A stretch of 64,000 nucleotides of DNA from the NCBI GenBank assembly GCA_019637195.1, contig JAHBWA010000015.1, forward strand, positions 34,641 through 98,640, written 5' to 3'. Positions 1-8,122 of the stretch are shown in pieces. This stretch comes from Labilithrix sp. Lineage in GTDB: Bacteria > Myxococcota_A > Polyangia > Polyangiales > Polyangiaceae. The first letter of the stretch is position 1. Each line of letters opens with the position of its first letter. Made by a program: the position numbers and the translations under genes. Under the pieces are notes generated by a model, which made no database searches, was not told where the DNA came from, and was given only the letters and a program-made list of their open reading frames with translations.

Positions 1-680
1 TCGAAGGGGCCGATGCACTCGTAGACGGCGCCGAACTCGCCGGCGCCGATGACGTCGCGCACCTCGTAGGTCCCGCGCGTGCCGGGGAGCTTCGAGCCGA
101 CCTGCGGGTACTGCACCATGATGCGCGGGAGCGCGACGTTCGAGGTCGGGAACGCGCGCGGCGACGTGACCGGGATGGTCCCGCTCGTCGCCGGTCGGCT
201 CGGGGCGGGCGAGGGCACCACGCCCGGCATCTGCGGGGTCGTCGCGACCGGGACCGGGATCGCCGGGAGCGTGCCGCGGTCGCGCTTGCGAGGGTTCACG
301 ACCGGCGCGTGCGGCTGAGGCACCGGCACGCCGTGCTGCGGAGTCGTCGCCGTTGGGTACGGCTGCGGGTACGACGGCGGGACGACCTGGCTCTGGTAGG
401 GGTTCATCCCCTGAGGCGGCGGAGCCCCCTGGAGCGTCGGCAGCGGGCCGTAGGGCCCGGGCGGCGCGGGCGGCGCGGGCACCCGGTGCCCCGGCTGCGA
501 GGCAGGCGCGGCCGGGAGGATGGGCGACGGGACGATGCCGCTCGGGTGGGTCGCCGGACGGCCGAGTGGTGGCGTCGCCGACGGGGGCGGCGCGGGATGT
601 GAGGGAGCTCCGCCGTTTCCTCCGCCGAGCGCCGGCTCTCGAACGGACGAAGGCCCCGGAGGTGGCCGCGATTCACTCAC
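1..680 (-). CDS. Ser/Thr protein kinase, N-terminal part (runs off left edge)
   Basis: The frame is open from a GTG at 680 to the left edge, so about 226 residues are visible and the rest lies outside the window. The last visible residues, GTYEVRDVIGAGEFGAVYE, are the start of a eukaryotic-type kinase domain: a beta-1 strand followed by the glycine-rich ATP loop GxGxFGxVY. Before it come about 200 residues that are very rich in Pro, Ala, Gln and Tyr, with no recognisable fold and no membrane segment. A kinase domain placed after a long disordered N-terminus is unusual, since most bacterial kinases of this type start with the kinase domain. The GTG has an AGGG five bases upstream. Catalytic residues cannot be checked here. 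Confidence 0.75.
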   Translation of the reverse strand, partial: MSESRPPPGPSSVREPALGGGNGGAPSHPAPPPSATPPLGRPATHPSGIVPSPILPAAPASQPGHRVPAPPAPPGPYGPLPTLQGAPPPQGMNPYQSQVVPPSYPQPYPTATTPQHGVPVPQPHAPVVNPRKRDRGTLPAIPVPVATTPQMPGVVPSPAPSRPATSGTIPVTSPRAFPTSNVALPRIMVQYPQVGSKLPGTRGTYEVRDVIGAGEFGAVYECIGPF

Positions 681-728
681 GACCCTGACTCTACCCTCGG
701 TGTTCGCGCGGCACCACGGCGATCGCGG

Positions 729-2873
729 TCAGGGCGGCGTGCAGGAGTCGATCCCCTGGATCCAGGCCCGGATCTGCTGCACGGCGCGCTCGTCCACGAC
801 CGACGTCGCCAGCGGCGGCATCCGTCCGGTCTGCTCACCGCGCATCCGCGCGACGAGGATCGACACGTCCGGGTTGCCCGGAACGATCACCCGCGGGTCC
901 TCGCGACCGATGACCTCGAAGAACGCGGCGCTGTCGCAGCCGGTCTCGGCGAGGGGGCTCGAGAAGCGGAGGTCGGCGTTCCCGCGCCCCGGGCCGCCGG
1001 GTCGATGGCAATGCGCGCAGTTCGCGTGCAGGTACGCGCGAGCCCAATCCTCGGGCGCGGCCTTGGTGTCCTCGCGCGCCGGGAAGCGCGGGAGCATCGC
1101 CACCGCGCCGAGCGGCTCCTCGAACAGGCCGACGTGGTCGAGCGTCGCGAGCTGGTTCGCGCGGCGCCGGTCGGGGTAGACGGTCGTGTGGTTCAGCTGC
1201 GCGACGTGCAGCCCGAGCGTGAAGCCCGCTGCTTGGGTGTGGCACGAGCCGCACTGCGCGCGGCTCGGGAACGTGTACGGCTTGCCGCCGATGTCCGTCA
1301 CCTTCCCGTTGTCGAGGAGCGTCGCGTCGCGTCCGTCCTTCGACCACTCGTACGAGTAGCCACCCCACTCGCCGTCGGCGTGGCGCACGAGGAGCCGCGT
1401 CTCGATCGGGCGCGCGCCGGTGAGGAACGTCTTGACCAGCACCGACCCGACCGGCATCTCGAAGTCGCCGTCTTCGCCGACGCGGATCGTCGCGCCGTCC
1501 GGCACCGCCATGAACCGGGACTTGTCGGTCCCGTCGGACCAGAGGGGCATCGCGACGGAGTAGGGGAGGAGCCCGGGCGGCGCCTCGGTCGGGCGCGCCA
1601 TGTCCACGCAGCCGGTCTCGCCGAGCGTCTCGGGGACCGAGCGCCCGTCGATGTTCGCCTCGATCGTCCAGAGGCCGCCGACGTGATCGGAGACGAGGAG
1701 CTCTCCCTCCGGCGTGAGCGCGAACGAGGTCACGTTCTTTCCGGACTCGACGAGGAGGCTCGCGGACGTGCTCGTGGTCGCCGCCTCCGTCCGCGCGATG
1801 TGCTCGATCCGACCGCTCACGAAATCGGCGAACACGAGCTGTCCGCGGAGCCACGGGAACCGCGTGCCGGTGTAGACCGGGCCGCCGACGATCGCGCCGC
1901 CGCCGAAGTTGACGTACTCGTGCACGGGATCGACGAAGGCCGCCGGGTCGCACGGGGCGTCGCCCTTGCAGTGCGCGCCCTCGCGGATCGGCCAGCCGAA
2001 GTTCTCGCCGCCGCGGACGCGGTTCACCTCTTCGTAGGAGTGGAGGCCGACGTCGCCGACCCAGAGCACCGGCTCGTCGGGGTCGAAGCTCCAGCCGTGA
2101 GGATTGCGGAGGCCGAGCGCGAAGATCTCGGGGCGCGCGTCCTTCGTGGCGACGAACGGGTTGTCCGGCGGGATCGCGTAGGGCGTCTGCGAGACGTCGA
2201 TGCGCAGGATCTTCCCGGCGAGCGACGTCAGGTCCTGCGCGAGCGGTCCGCCGTCCCAGCCGCCGTCGCCGACGGGGACGTAGAGCATCCCGTCGCGCCC
2301 GTAGCCCGGCGGTCCGCCGTGGTGGCTCGTCTCGGCGGGGCGCTCGATCGAGAGGATCTCGACGATCGAGTCGCTCGTGATCGACGCGCCGCCGTCGAAG
2401 CTGCGGGCGTGGGCGACGACGAGCCGGACGCGCGAGGGATCCTCCGTGGGCGCCGTGTACTTCAGGACCAGGCCGCCGGTCGTCTCGAACGCGGGGTCGA
2501 ACGCGAGGCCGAGCAGCCCGTCCTCGTAGCCGAGCCCCTTCACCACGCCGCGCAGGTCGGCGACGAGCTCGGCCTCGTAGGCGTCGGGCCGATCGACGAA
2601 CCGCTTCACCGTCCCGCGCTGCTCGACGACGTAATAGAACGTGTCGCTCGGGTGCCGGACGATGGCGACCGGGCCCTCGAACGAGAGCTCGGGGTAGGCG
2701 CGGACGGCCCGCGCGACTCCGGGCCGGACGTCGAAACCCTGGCAGGCGTGGGGCACCGGCCGCGTCTCGTAGCCCGACGGCACGTCGTGGTAGACGACCC
2801 GGCCGCCGCGTTCGCAGCTCGGAAGCGCCAAGAGTGCAGGAAGGAGCAAGCTCGCGAGCCGACCGCCTCGCAT
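729..2873 (-). CDS. PQQ-dependent sugar dehydrogenase-like lipoprotein with cytochrome-c-like tail
   Basis: A 714-residue lipoprotein (lipobox LPSC, Cys20). Residues of about 55-410 are a soluble glucose/sorbosone dehydrogenase type beta-propeller, recognised from GLLGLAFDP, the HHGG segment, VPVGDGG, FALGLRNPHG and WVGDVG. This family oxidises sugars or other alcohols with PQQ. Residues of about 430-710 hold two CxxCH haem c sites, CGSCH and CAHCH, with a candidate distal Met in RMPPL. The fusion suggests electrons pass from the propeller to a built-in cytochrome and on to the respiratory chain, outside the inner membrane. Substrate unknown. PQQ-free propeller relatives exist, so cofactor use is inferred. 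No clear Shine-Dalgarno sequence precedes the ATG. Confidence 0.8.
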   Translation of the reverse strand: MRGGRLASLLLPALLALPSCERGGRVVYHDVPSGYETRPVPHACQGFDVRPGVARAVRAYPELSFEGPVAIVRHPSDTFYYVVEQRGTVKRFVDRPDAYEAELVADLRGVVKGLGYEDGLLGLAFDPAFETTGGLVLKYTAPTEDPSRVRLVVAHARSFDGGASITSDSIVEILSIERPAETSHHGGPPGYGRDGMLYVPVGDGGWDGGPLAQDLTSLAGKILRIDVSQTPYAIPPDNPFVATKDARPEIFALGLRNPHGWSFDPDEPVLWVGDVGLHSYEEVNRVRGGENFGWPIREGAHCKGDAPCDPAAFVDPVHEYVNFGGGAIVGGPVYTGTRFPWLRGQLVFADFVSGRIEHIARTEAATTSTSASLLVESGKNVTSFALTPEGELLVSDHVGGLWTIEANIDGRSVPETLGETGCVDMARPTEAPPGLLPYSVAMPLWSDGTDKSRFMAVPDGATIRVGEDGDFEMPVGSVLVKTFLTGARPIETRLLVRHADGEWGGYSYEWSKDGRDATLLDNGKVTDIGGKPYTFPSRAQCGSCHTQAAGFTLGLHVAQLNHTTVYPDRRRANQLATLDHVGLFEEPLGAVAMLPRFPAREDTKAAPEDWARAYLHANCAHCHRPGGPGRGNADLRFSSPLAETGCDSAAFFEVIGREDPRVIVPGNPDVSILVARMRGEQTGRMPPLATSVVDERAVQQIRAWIQGIDSCTPP

Positions 2874-3017
2874 AAGAGTGAAACCATACCAGGCGCACGC
2901 GACAACGCGAGATCGTCGCCGTTCGAACCGACGAGCCGCGCGTACGCGGCGCCCGTCCGTTCGATGGGCGCCACTACGCGCGGTACGTGGCGTCGCGCGG
3001 CGGCGCCCTTCGTCGCC

Positions 3018-3986
3018 TCAGTCGCGCTCGCCGTCGAGCGGTTCGAGCGCGAAGAGCGCGTCGGCGCGCACGTCCTTGCCGTCGGTCGCGACGAACGCGC
3101 GCCCATCGGCGAACGTGAGCCCCTCGGGCTTGGCGACGCGCGGCGGGAGCGAGTAGACCGCCTTCAGATCGATCTTCGACTCGCCGACGTCGAGCGTCCG
3201 CTCGACGCGCGCGACGGCGCGCCCCTGGTCGCTCAAGAGGAAGAGGCGGCCTTCGGCGTCGACCGCGAGGTCCGACACGTCGCCGAGGAGCCGGGTGTCC
3301 TTGTCCTTCAAGAGCCAGTGGGCGAGCGGGACGAGATCGCCGTCGCCCTCCTCGGGCAGCGGGAACGCGCGATCGCCGAGCGCGAGCTCGGGTCGATATC
3401 CCTCGGCGACGGAGCCCTTGGGGCCGAGCTCCACGACGGCGGACGGCCGCTTCTCCTTCGCGACGAGCACGTGACCGTTGGAGAGGAGGACGAGCCCCTC
3501 TCCGCGCGAGTTCGCCTCGGCCTTCCACGCTGCGGCGAGCTCGTGCTTCTTGGGGATCGCGATCCGGAAGCGGTGGGTGACGCGCGTGAGGTCCGGCGCG
3601 ATCACCGAGAGGGTGTCCGTCGACTCGGCGAGCACGAAGACGCGACCCGCGCCGTCGCCCGCGACGGCCTCCCACTGCGAGGCGCGCTTGCCGAAGAGGC
3701 GCGACAGGTCGTGCGTCCGGACGTCGGCGACGTGGTCGCCGGGCTCGACCGAGAACGACACGAGCGTGGTCGACGCGTCGCCGACGGCGAGGTACTCCGT
3801 CACCCCGGAGACACGCCGCTGCCCCAGTCCAGACACCTCGACGATGGGCAGGGGCGTCGCCGCGACGGTCTCGATCCGGCTCGCGCGGAGCTCGTCTTCG
3901 CCGAGCCCTTCGCCGGCGTCGGCGCGTTCGGGAGACGCCGCGCAGGCGGTCGTCAGCAGGGCGGCGGCGAGCAAACGCGAGCGCAT
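3018..3986 (-). CDS. Lipoprotein with SdiA-regulated/phytase-like beta-propeller
   Basis: About 322 residues. The ATG at 3986 was chosen over an in-frame GTG at 4016 because it places a signal sequence MRSRLLAAALLTTAC at the very start (lipobox TTAC, Cys15). The rest contains repeated beta strands such as DVSDLAVDAEGRLFLLSDQG and PEGLTFADGRAFVATDG, typical of the SdiA-regulated / esterase-like phytase propeller group. Function of that group is poorly known; a periplasmic or surface binding or hydrolase role is possible. It lies on the same strand as the PQQ dehydrogenase gene with about 144 bases between them, so co-transcription is uncertain. A small inverted repeat, CGCCA-CAT-TGGCG at 4011-4023, lies just upstream of the start. 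Confidence 0.65.
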   Translation of the reverse strand: MRSRLLAAALLTTACAASPERADAGEGLGEDELRASRIETVAATPLPIVEVSGLGQRRVSGVTEYLAVGDASTTLVSFSVEPGDHVADVRTHDLSRLFGKRASQWEAVAGDGAGRVFVLAESTDTLSVIAPDLTRVTHRFRIAIPKKHELAAAWKAEANSRGEGLVLLSNGHVLVAKEKRPSAVVELGPKGSVAEGYRPELALGDRAFPLPEEGDGDLVPLAHWLLKDKDTRLLGDVSDLAVDAEGRLFLLSDQGRAVARVERTLDVGESKIDLKAVYSLPPRVAKPEGLTFADGRAFVATDGKDVRADALFALEPLDGERD

Positions 3987-4160
3987 CGGGGCACGCTCGC
4001 GCAACAATGACGCCACATTGGCGACACAATCCTACATTAGAAATTCCAGGCACTTGGCGTCGGGGGCGGGCCGCGCGCTCGCCGCGGGGGGAGGATCGCC
4101 CGTGATCCGGCGCGCGGCCGCCGGGCGCGAAGGCCTGCGCAATCGGCCCTCGCCGCGCGC

Positions 4161-5630
4161 TCAGAACCCCATGTCCTTCATGCCGCTCGCGTTCATCTCG
4201 AGCGCGTCGTTGCGCTGCGCCGCCTTGGGCTTGCTGGGCATCGCCTGCGTCGTCGCGCGCGCGGCGGCGATGCGCGTCTGCGCTTCGGCGATGCGCTTCT
4301 TCTCCGCGGGGGCGGACACGACGCGCGCCTGCGCGGCGAGCGACGCCTCGGCGCGCGCCAGCTCCTTGTCGGCGTCCATGAACTGGCCGTCGTTGATGCG
4401 CTGCGCGGCCGCCATCTGGATCTTCGCCGACTCCTGGATCGCGACGATCGCCTTGGTGCGCGAGCTCGCGTGGCTCGCGACGGCGGCCTCGTCGCCGGTG
4501 AGCTGGGTGCGCGCGACGACCTCCTGCACGCGCTCGAGGTCGCCGTCCTCGGCGTCGCGGAAGCGGAGGCGCACGCTGGCGAGCGAGCGCGTCTGACCCT
4601 CGAACGACGCGGGATCGGTGATACGCACGCGCACGAGCGCCTCGCGGTGCTGACCGGCGTGGAGGGCGCCGAGCGGGATGCGGAGCGATCCGCCGTCGTG
4701 CCAGTCCGCGCGGACGCCGTCGGCGCCCACCAGCGCGACGCCCGGAGCAGGCACGATCTCGACAAACGAGTCGCTCGCGAGCGTGGCGTTCAGGAGCGCG
4801 AGCTCGCTCTTGAGGATGCTCGCCATCTCGCGCGGCTCGCCGAGGTGATAGAGCCGCCCGCTCGACCGCACCGCGAGCGCGTTGAGCGTCCGCTCGTCGT
4901 AGTCGTTGCCGACGCCGAGCGACGTGACCTGCGCGCGGAAGCGGAGGCCGCGCTCGGCGATGGCGCCGAGCGTCTCGGGCGACGAGGGGCCGACGTTCGC
5001 GATGCCGTCGGAGATGACGACGATGCGGCGCAGGCTGTGCGTCGCGGGCGCCGCCGCGACCTGGCTCTCGGCGAGCGTGAGGCCGTCGAACATGTTCGTC
5101 GAACCGCTCACGCCGAGCGCGGCGATGGCGCGGAGGAGCCGCGCGCGCGACTCCGCGGTGAGCCGCGTCGGCGGGACGACGGTGCGCGCGGTGTCCGAGA
5201 AGGTGTCGAGCGCGACGATGTCGCCGTCCGCGAGGTTGTTCACGAGCATCGCCGCGGCGCTGCGCGCGTTCTCGATCTTGGCGCCGGCCATCGAGCCGGA
5301 CGTGTCGACCACGAGCGCGAGCTCCATCGGCGGCCTGACCTCGGGGCGGACGTCGGGGACGTCGACCCACACGCCGAGGAACGTCTCGCGCGTGCTCGAC
5401 ATCAGCATGTCGCCCTCCGCCGCCGCGCCGATCCACGTCCCGTCGCGGGACGCGCGCCGCCCGTCGGCGGGTTCGGCGACCGCGACCTCCGCCGCGCCGC
5501 CCGGCGAGGCCGCGCCGGCGGTCGTGGCCGCCGGCGCCTTCGCGCTCGACCTTGCGCTGCCCGCGCTGCCGCACGCGGTGCCCGCGAGCGCCATCACCAG
5601 CCCGAACCCGACGATCGTCGCTTTGCGCAT
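4161..5630 (-). CDS. VWA-domain lipoprotein
   Basis: 489 residues from ATG 5630. Lipobox AGTAC (Cys20), then a 60-residue Ala/Ser linker. Residues of about 103-285 form a von Willebrand A domain with the metal site DTSGS (Asp109) and the conserved GSTNMF and VVISDGIANVG stretches. A beta-rich region of about 300-385 and a helical, Ala/Gln/Lys-rich tail follow. The arrangement resembles YfbK/inter-alpha-trypsin-inhibitor-type VWA lipoproteins, which act in protein-protein contact at the envelope. It is transcribed divergently from the MacA-like gene, with 216 bases between them that must hold both promoters. No ligand or partner can be named from sequence. Confidence 0.8.
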   Translation of the reverse strand: MRKATIVGFGLVMALAGTACGSAGSARSSAKAPAATTAGAASPGGAAEVAVAEPADGRRASRDGTWIGAAAEGDMLMSSTRETFLGVWVDVPDVRPEVRPPMELALVVDTSGSMAGAKIENARSAAAMLVNNLADGDIVALDTFSDTARTVVPPTRLTAESRARLLRAIAALGVSGSTNMFDGLTLAESQVAAAPATHSLRRIVVISDGIANVGPSSPETLGAIAERGLRFRAQVTSLGVGNDYDERTLNALAVRSSGRLYHLGEPREMASILKSELALLNATLASDSFVEIVPAPGVALVGADGVRADWHDGGSLRIPLGALHAGQHREALVRVRITDPASFEGQTRSLASVRLRFRDAEDGDLERVQEVVARTQLTGDEAAVASHASSRTKAIVAIQESAKIQMAAAQRINDGQFMDADKELARAEASLAAQARVVSAPAEKKRIAEAQTRIAAARATTQAMPSKPKAAQRNDALEMNASGMKDMGF

Positions 5631-5846
5631 GAACGTGTCCCTCTCGCCCGGCCGGCGGGCGTCCCGGAGCCTTCGAAACGTGGTGAAGTTCGCCGCCCCG
5701 CGGGAGCGCTGGACGCGCCGCGGCGGAACGCGAGACGGCTCTGCCGTGCCGACCCGGCGTAGACGCGGCCGGCGCGAAAAGGATCTACGGCTCGTCGGCT
5801 TTCGGCTCGCAGCGGGCCTCAGGCGGCCTAAGATCCCAGGGCGCCG

Positions 5847-7388
5847 ATGCTCAAGAAGGCCGCGTCCTTCCTCGTCCTTGTCCTGGTGCTGGCCGGTGTG
5901 GCCTCCGGCGTCTGGTGGTGGCGCTCGCGCAACGCCGTGCCGGACGTCACGTACCGGACCGCGCCGATCGAGAAGCGCAAGATCGTCGCGCGCGTGACCG
6001 CGAGCGGGACGCTGGAGGCGACGGTCACGGTGCAGATCGGCGCGCAGGTGAGCGGTCGTGTCGCGAAGCTCTCCGCGGACTACAACTCCGCGGTGAAGAA
6101 GGGGCAGGTGATCGCCAAGATCGATCCGCAGCTCTTCATCGCGGCGGTCGAGCGGGAGCGGGCGAACTTCGCGGCCGCCAAGGCCGGCGTCGTCCGCGCC
6201 GAGGCCCAGCAACGCGACGCCGATCTCGTGCTCAAGCGCGCGACCTCGCTGACCGAGCAGGGGCTCGCTTCCGCGGCGGAGCTCCAGACCGCGCAGACGA
6301 ACGTAGCGGTCGCGGTCGCGCAGACCGAGGTCGCGAAGGCGACGCTGCAGCAGGCGAGCGCCGCGCTGAACCAGGCGCAGGTGAACCTCTCGTACACCGA
6401 CATCATCTCGCCGATCGACGGCGTGGTGCTCTCGCGCAGCGTCGACGTCGGTCAGACCGTGGCCTCGTCGCTCCAGGCGCCCGTGCTCTTCACGATCGCC
6501 GAGGACCTCCGGAAGATGCAGGTCCACACGAGCGTCGCCGAGGGCGACGTCGGCCGCCTCCAGCCTGGGATGGAGACGTGGTTCACGGTCGACGCGTTCC
6601 CCGGGCAGCGCTTCAAGGGCACGATCGCGCAGATCCGGAACGCCGCGCAGACCGTGCAGAACGTCGTCACCTACGACGCGGTGATCGACGTCGACAACGA
6701 GGACCTCCGGCTGCGCCCCGGGATGACCGCGACGACGACGATCGTGTTCGCAGAGAGGAGCGACGTGCTCGCCATCCCGAACGCGGCGATGCGCTTCAAG
6801 CCGCCGGCGGAGATCGCCTCGGCCATCGCGTCGAGCCGCGCCGCGAGCCCCGCCGCCTCGCTGTCGGTCACCGCCGCGGACGGCGCGCCGCTCGCCGGAT
6901 CGTCTCCCCGTCCTGCCGGCGTCGGTCCGGGCGCGCGCCCTGCCGGGAGTGGTCCGGGGGTGGGGCCTGCCGGGCGTGATCCGGGGGAGCGTCCCGCCGC
7001 GGGAGCCCCGGGGGAGCGTCCCGCCGCGGGAGCCCCGGCCGAGCGTCCTGCCGGAGGTGGTCCGGGCGCGCGTCCTGCCGGGGGAGCCCCGGGGGAGCGT
7101 CCCGCCGCGGGCGCCCCGGGGGAGCGTCCCGCCGCGGGAGCCCCGGCCGAGCGTCCGTCGCGCGCGCCGAGCGGCGCGCCGAGCGAGCCGTCGTCGCGGA
7201 CCGTCTTCGTCCTCCGCGGCGGCCGGCCGGAGTCGGTCGACGTGAAGACGGGCCTCTCGGACGGGACGCTCACCGAGGTCGTCTCGGGTGATCTCGCGGA
7301 GGGCGACCTCGTCATCCTCGAAGCGAACGTCGCCGGTCGGCCGGCGAGCGCGGGCGGCCCGCCGCCGCGCATGGGACGCATGTTCTAG
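5847..7388 (+). CDS. macA: MacA-like periplasmic adaptor with repetitive insertion
   Basis: 513 residues. A single N-terminal membrane anchor (about 5-27) is followed by a biotinyl-lipoyl-like half motif (VTVQIGAQVSGRVAKL), a long helical hairpin (about 95-175), the second lipoyl half (SPIDGVVLSRSVDVGQTV) and beta-barrel segments. This is the RND/ABC membrane fusion protein fold and best matches MacA. The ATPase and permease genes follow at once, so the three form an efflux or lipoprotein-type ABC exporter; no TolC-like gene is present nearby. The membrane-proximal domain is split by a Pro/Ala/Gly-rich insert of about 120 residues. It contains nine 9-residue repeats (residues 356-436) before the domain resumes at RTVFVLRGGRP. 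Confidence 0.88.
   Translation: MLKKAASFLVLVLVLAGVASGVWWWRSRNAVPDVTYRTAPIEKRKIVARVTASGTLEATVTVQIGAQVSGRVAKLSADYNSAVKKGQVIAKIDPQLFIAAVERERANFAAAKAGVVRAEAQQRDADLVLKRATSLTEQGLASAAELQTAQTNVAVAVAQTEVAKATLQQASAALNQAQVNLSYTDIISPIDGVVLSRSVDVGQTVASSLQAPVLFTIAEDLRKMQVHTSVAEGDVGRLQPGMETWFTVDAFPGQRFKGTIAQIRNAAQTVQNVVTYDAVIDVDNEDLRLRPGMTATTTIVFAERSDVLAIPNAAMRFKPPAEIASAIASSRAASPAASLSVTAADGAPLAGSSPRPAGVGPGARPAGSGPGVGPAGRDPGERPAAGAPGERPAAGAPAERPAGGGPGARPAGGAPGERPAAGAPGERPAAGAPAERPSRAPSGAPSEPSSRTVFVLRGGRPESVDVKTGLSDGTLTEVVSGDLAEGDLVILEANVAGRPASAGGPPPRMGRMF
6912..7154 (+). repeat. Nine in-frame 27-bp tandem repeats within the MacA-like gene
   Basis: Each unit encodes PA(A/G)(G/x)xPGER or a close variant. In order the units read PAGVGPGAR, PAGSGPGVG, PAGRDPGER, PAAGAPGER, PAAGAPAER, PAGGGPGAR, PAGGAPGER, PAAGAPGER, PAAGAPAER. 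Units 4-5 and 8-9 are nearly identical at DNA level, which points to recent duplication. The unit is a multiple of three, so changes in copy number keep the frame. Confidence 0.9.
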
Positions 7389-7396
7389 GGGAACGC

Positions 7397-8122
7397 GTGG
7401 TCGACGAGCCCCTCATCCGCGTCGCGGACGTCGAGAAGGTCTACAAGACCGGCGACGTCGAGGTGCGCGCGCTGCGCGGCGTCTCGCTCGACGTGCGCCC
7501 CGGCGAGTTCGTCGCGATCATGGGCTCGTCCGGCTCGGGCAAGTCCACGCTGATGAACCTGCTCGGGTGCCTCGATCGCCCGACGTCGGGCTCGTACCGC
7601 CTCGCGGGGCGCGAGGTCGCGCAGATGAACAAGAACGAGCTCGCCGAGGTGCGGAGCGAGATCCTCGGCTTCGTCTTCCAGAGCTTCAACCTCCTCGCGC
7701 GGACGAGCGCGCTCGAGAACGTCGAGCTGCCGCTGGTCTACCGCGGCGTGGGCGGAGCGGAGCGGCACCGCCGCGCGCGGAGCGCCCTCGAGCGCGTCGG
7801 CCTCGGGGCCCGCCTCGACCACACGCCGGCGCAGCTCTCCGGCGGGCAGCAGCAGCGCGTGGCGATCGCGCGCGCCCTCGTGGGCGATCCGAAGGTCATC
7901 CTCGCCGACGAGCCGACGGGCAACCTCGACTCGCAGACGAGCGTCGACGTGATGGCGCTCTTCCAGGAGCTCGGCCAGGCCGGCATCACCATCGTCCTCG
8001 TCACGCACGAGCCCGACATCGCGGAGTGCGCCTCGCGCGTCGTCGTCGTGAAGGACGGGCTCATCGTCACCGACCGCGCGCAGACGCCGCGTCCGGCGCG
8101 GTCCGAGGGGAGGGACGGCTGA
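7397..8122 (+). CDS. MacB-type ABC transporter ATP-binding protein
   Basis: 241 residues from GTG 7397, eight bases after the adaptor stop. Walker A GSSGSGKST, Q-loop, signature LSGGQQQR, Walker B VILADEPTGNLD and switch His in VTHEPD are all intact. The sequence belongs to the LolD/MacB/FtsE branch that powers mechanotransmission rather than substrate transport through the membrane. In E. coli MacB the ATPase and permease are one chain; here they are separate proteins. The stop overlaps the proposed start of the permease gene by four bases, so the two are likely translationally coupled. Confidence 0.92.
   Translation: MVDEPLIRVADVEKVYKTGDVEVRALRGVSLDVRPGEFVAIMGSSGSGKSTLMNLLGCLDRPTSGSYRLAGREVAQMNKNELAEVRSEILGFVFQSFNLLARTSALENVELPLVYRGVGGAERHRRARSALERVGLGARLDHTPAQLSGGQQQRVAIARALVGDPKVILADEPTGNLDSQTSVDVMALFQELGQAGITIVLVTHEPDIAECASRVVVVKDGLIVTDRAQTPRPARSEGRDG

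Noticed and set aside
1005..4010. Open frame of about 1000 codons on the plus strand
   Set aside because: Antisense to the PQQ dehydrogenase and propeller lipoprotein genes, Arg/Asp/Glu-rich and without conserved motifs.
6671..7381. Pro/Ala-rich frame on the minus strand across the 27-bp repeats
   Set aside because: A repeat with a unit divisible by three stays open on other frames; no ribosome site or conserved sequence.
7288..8118. Upstream extension of the permease frame
   Set aside because: It overlaps the ATPase gene in another frame and encodes Arg/Ala-rich sequence; the conserved permease start is at 8119.
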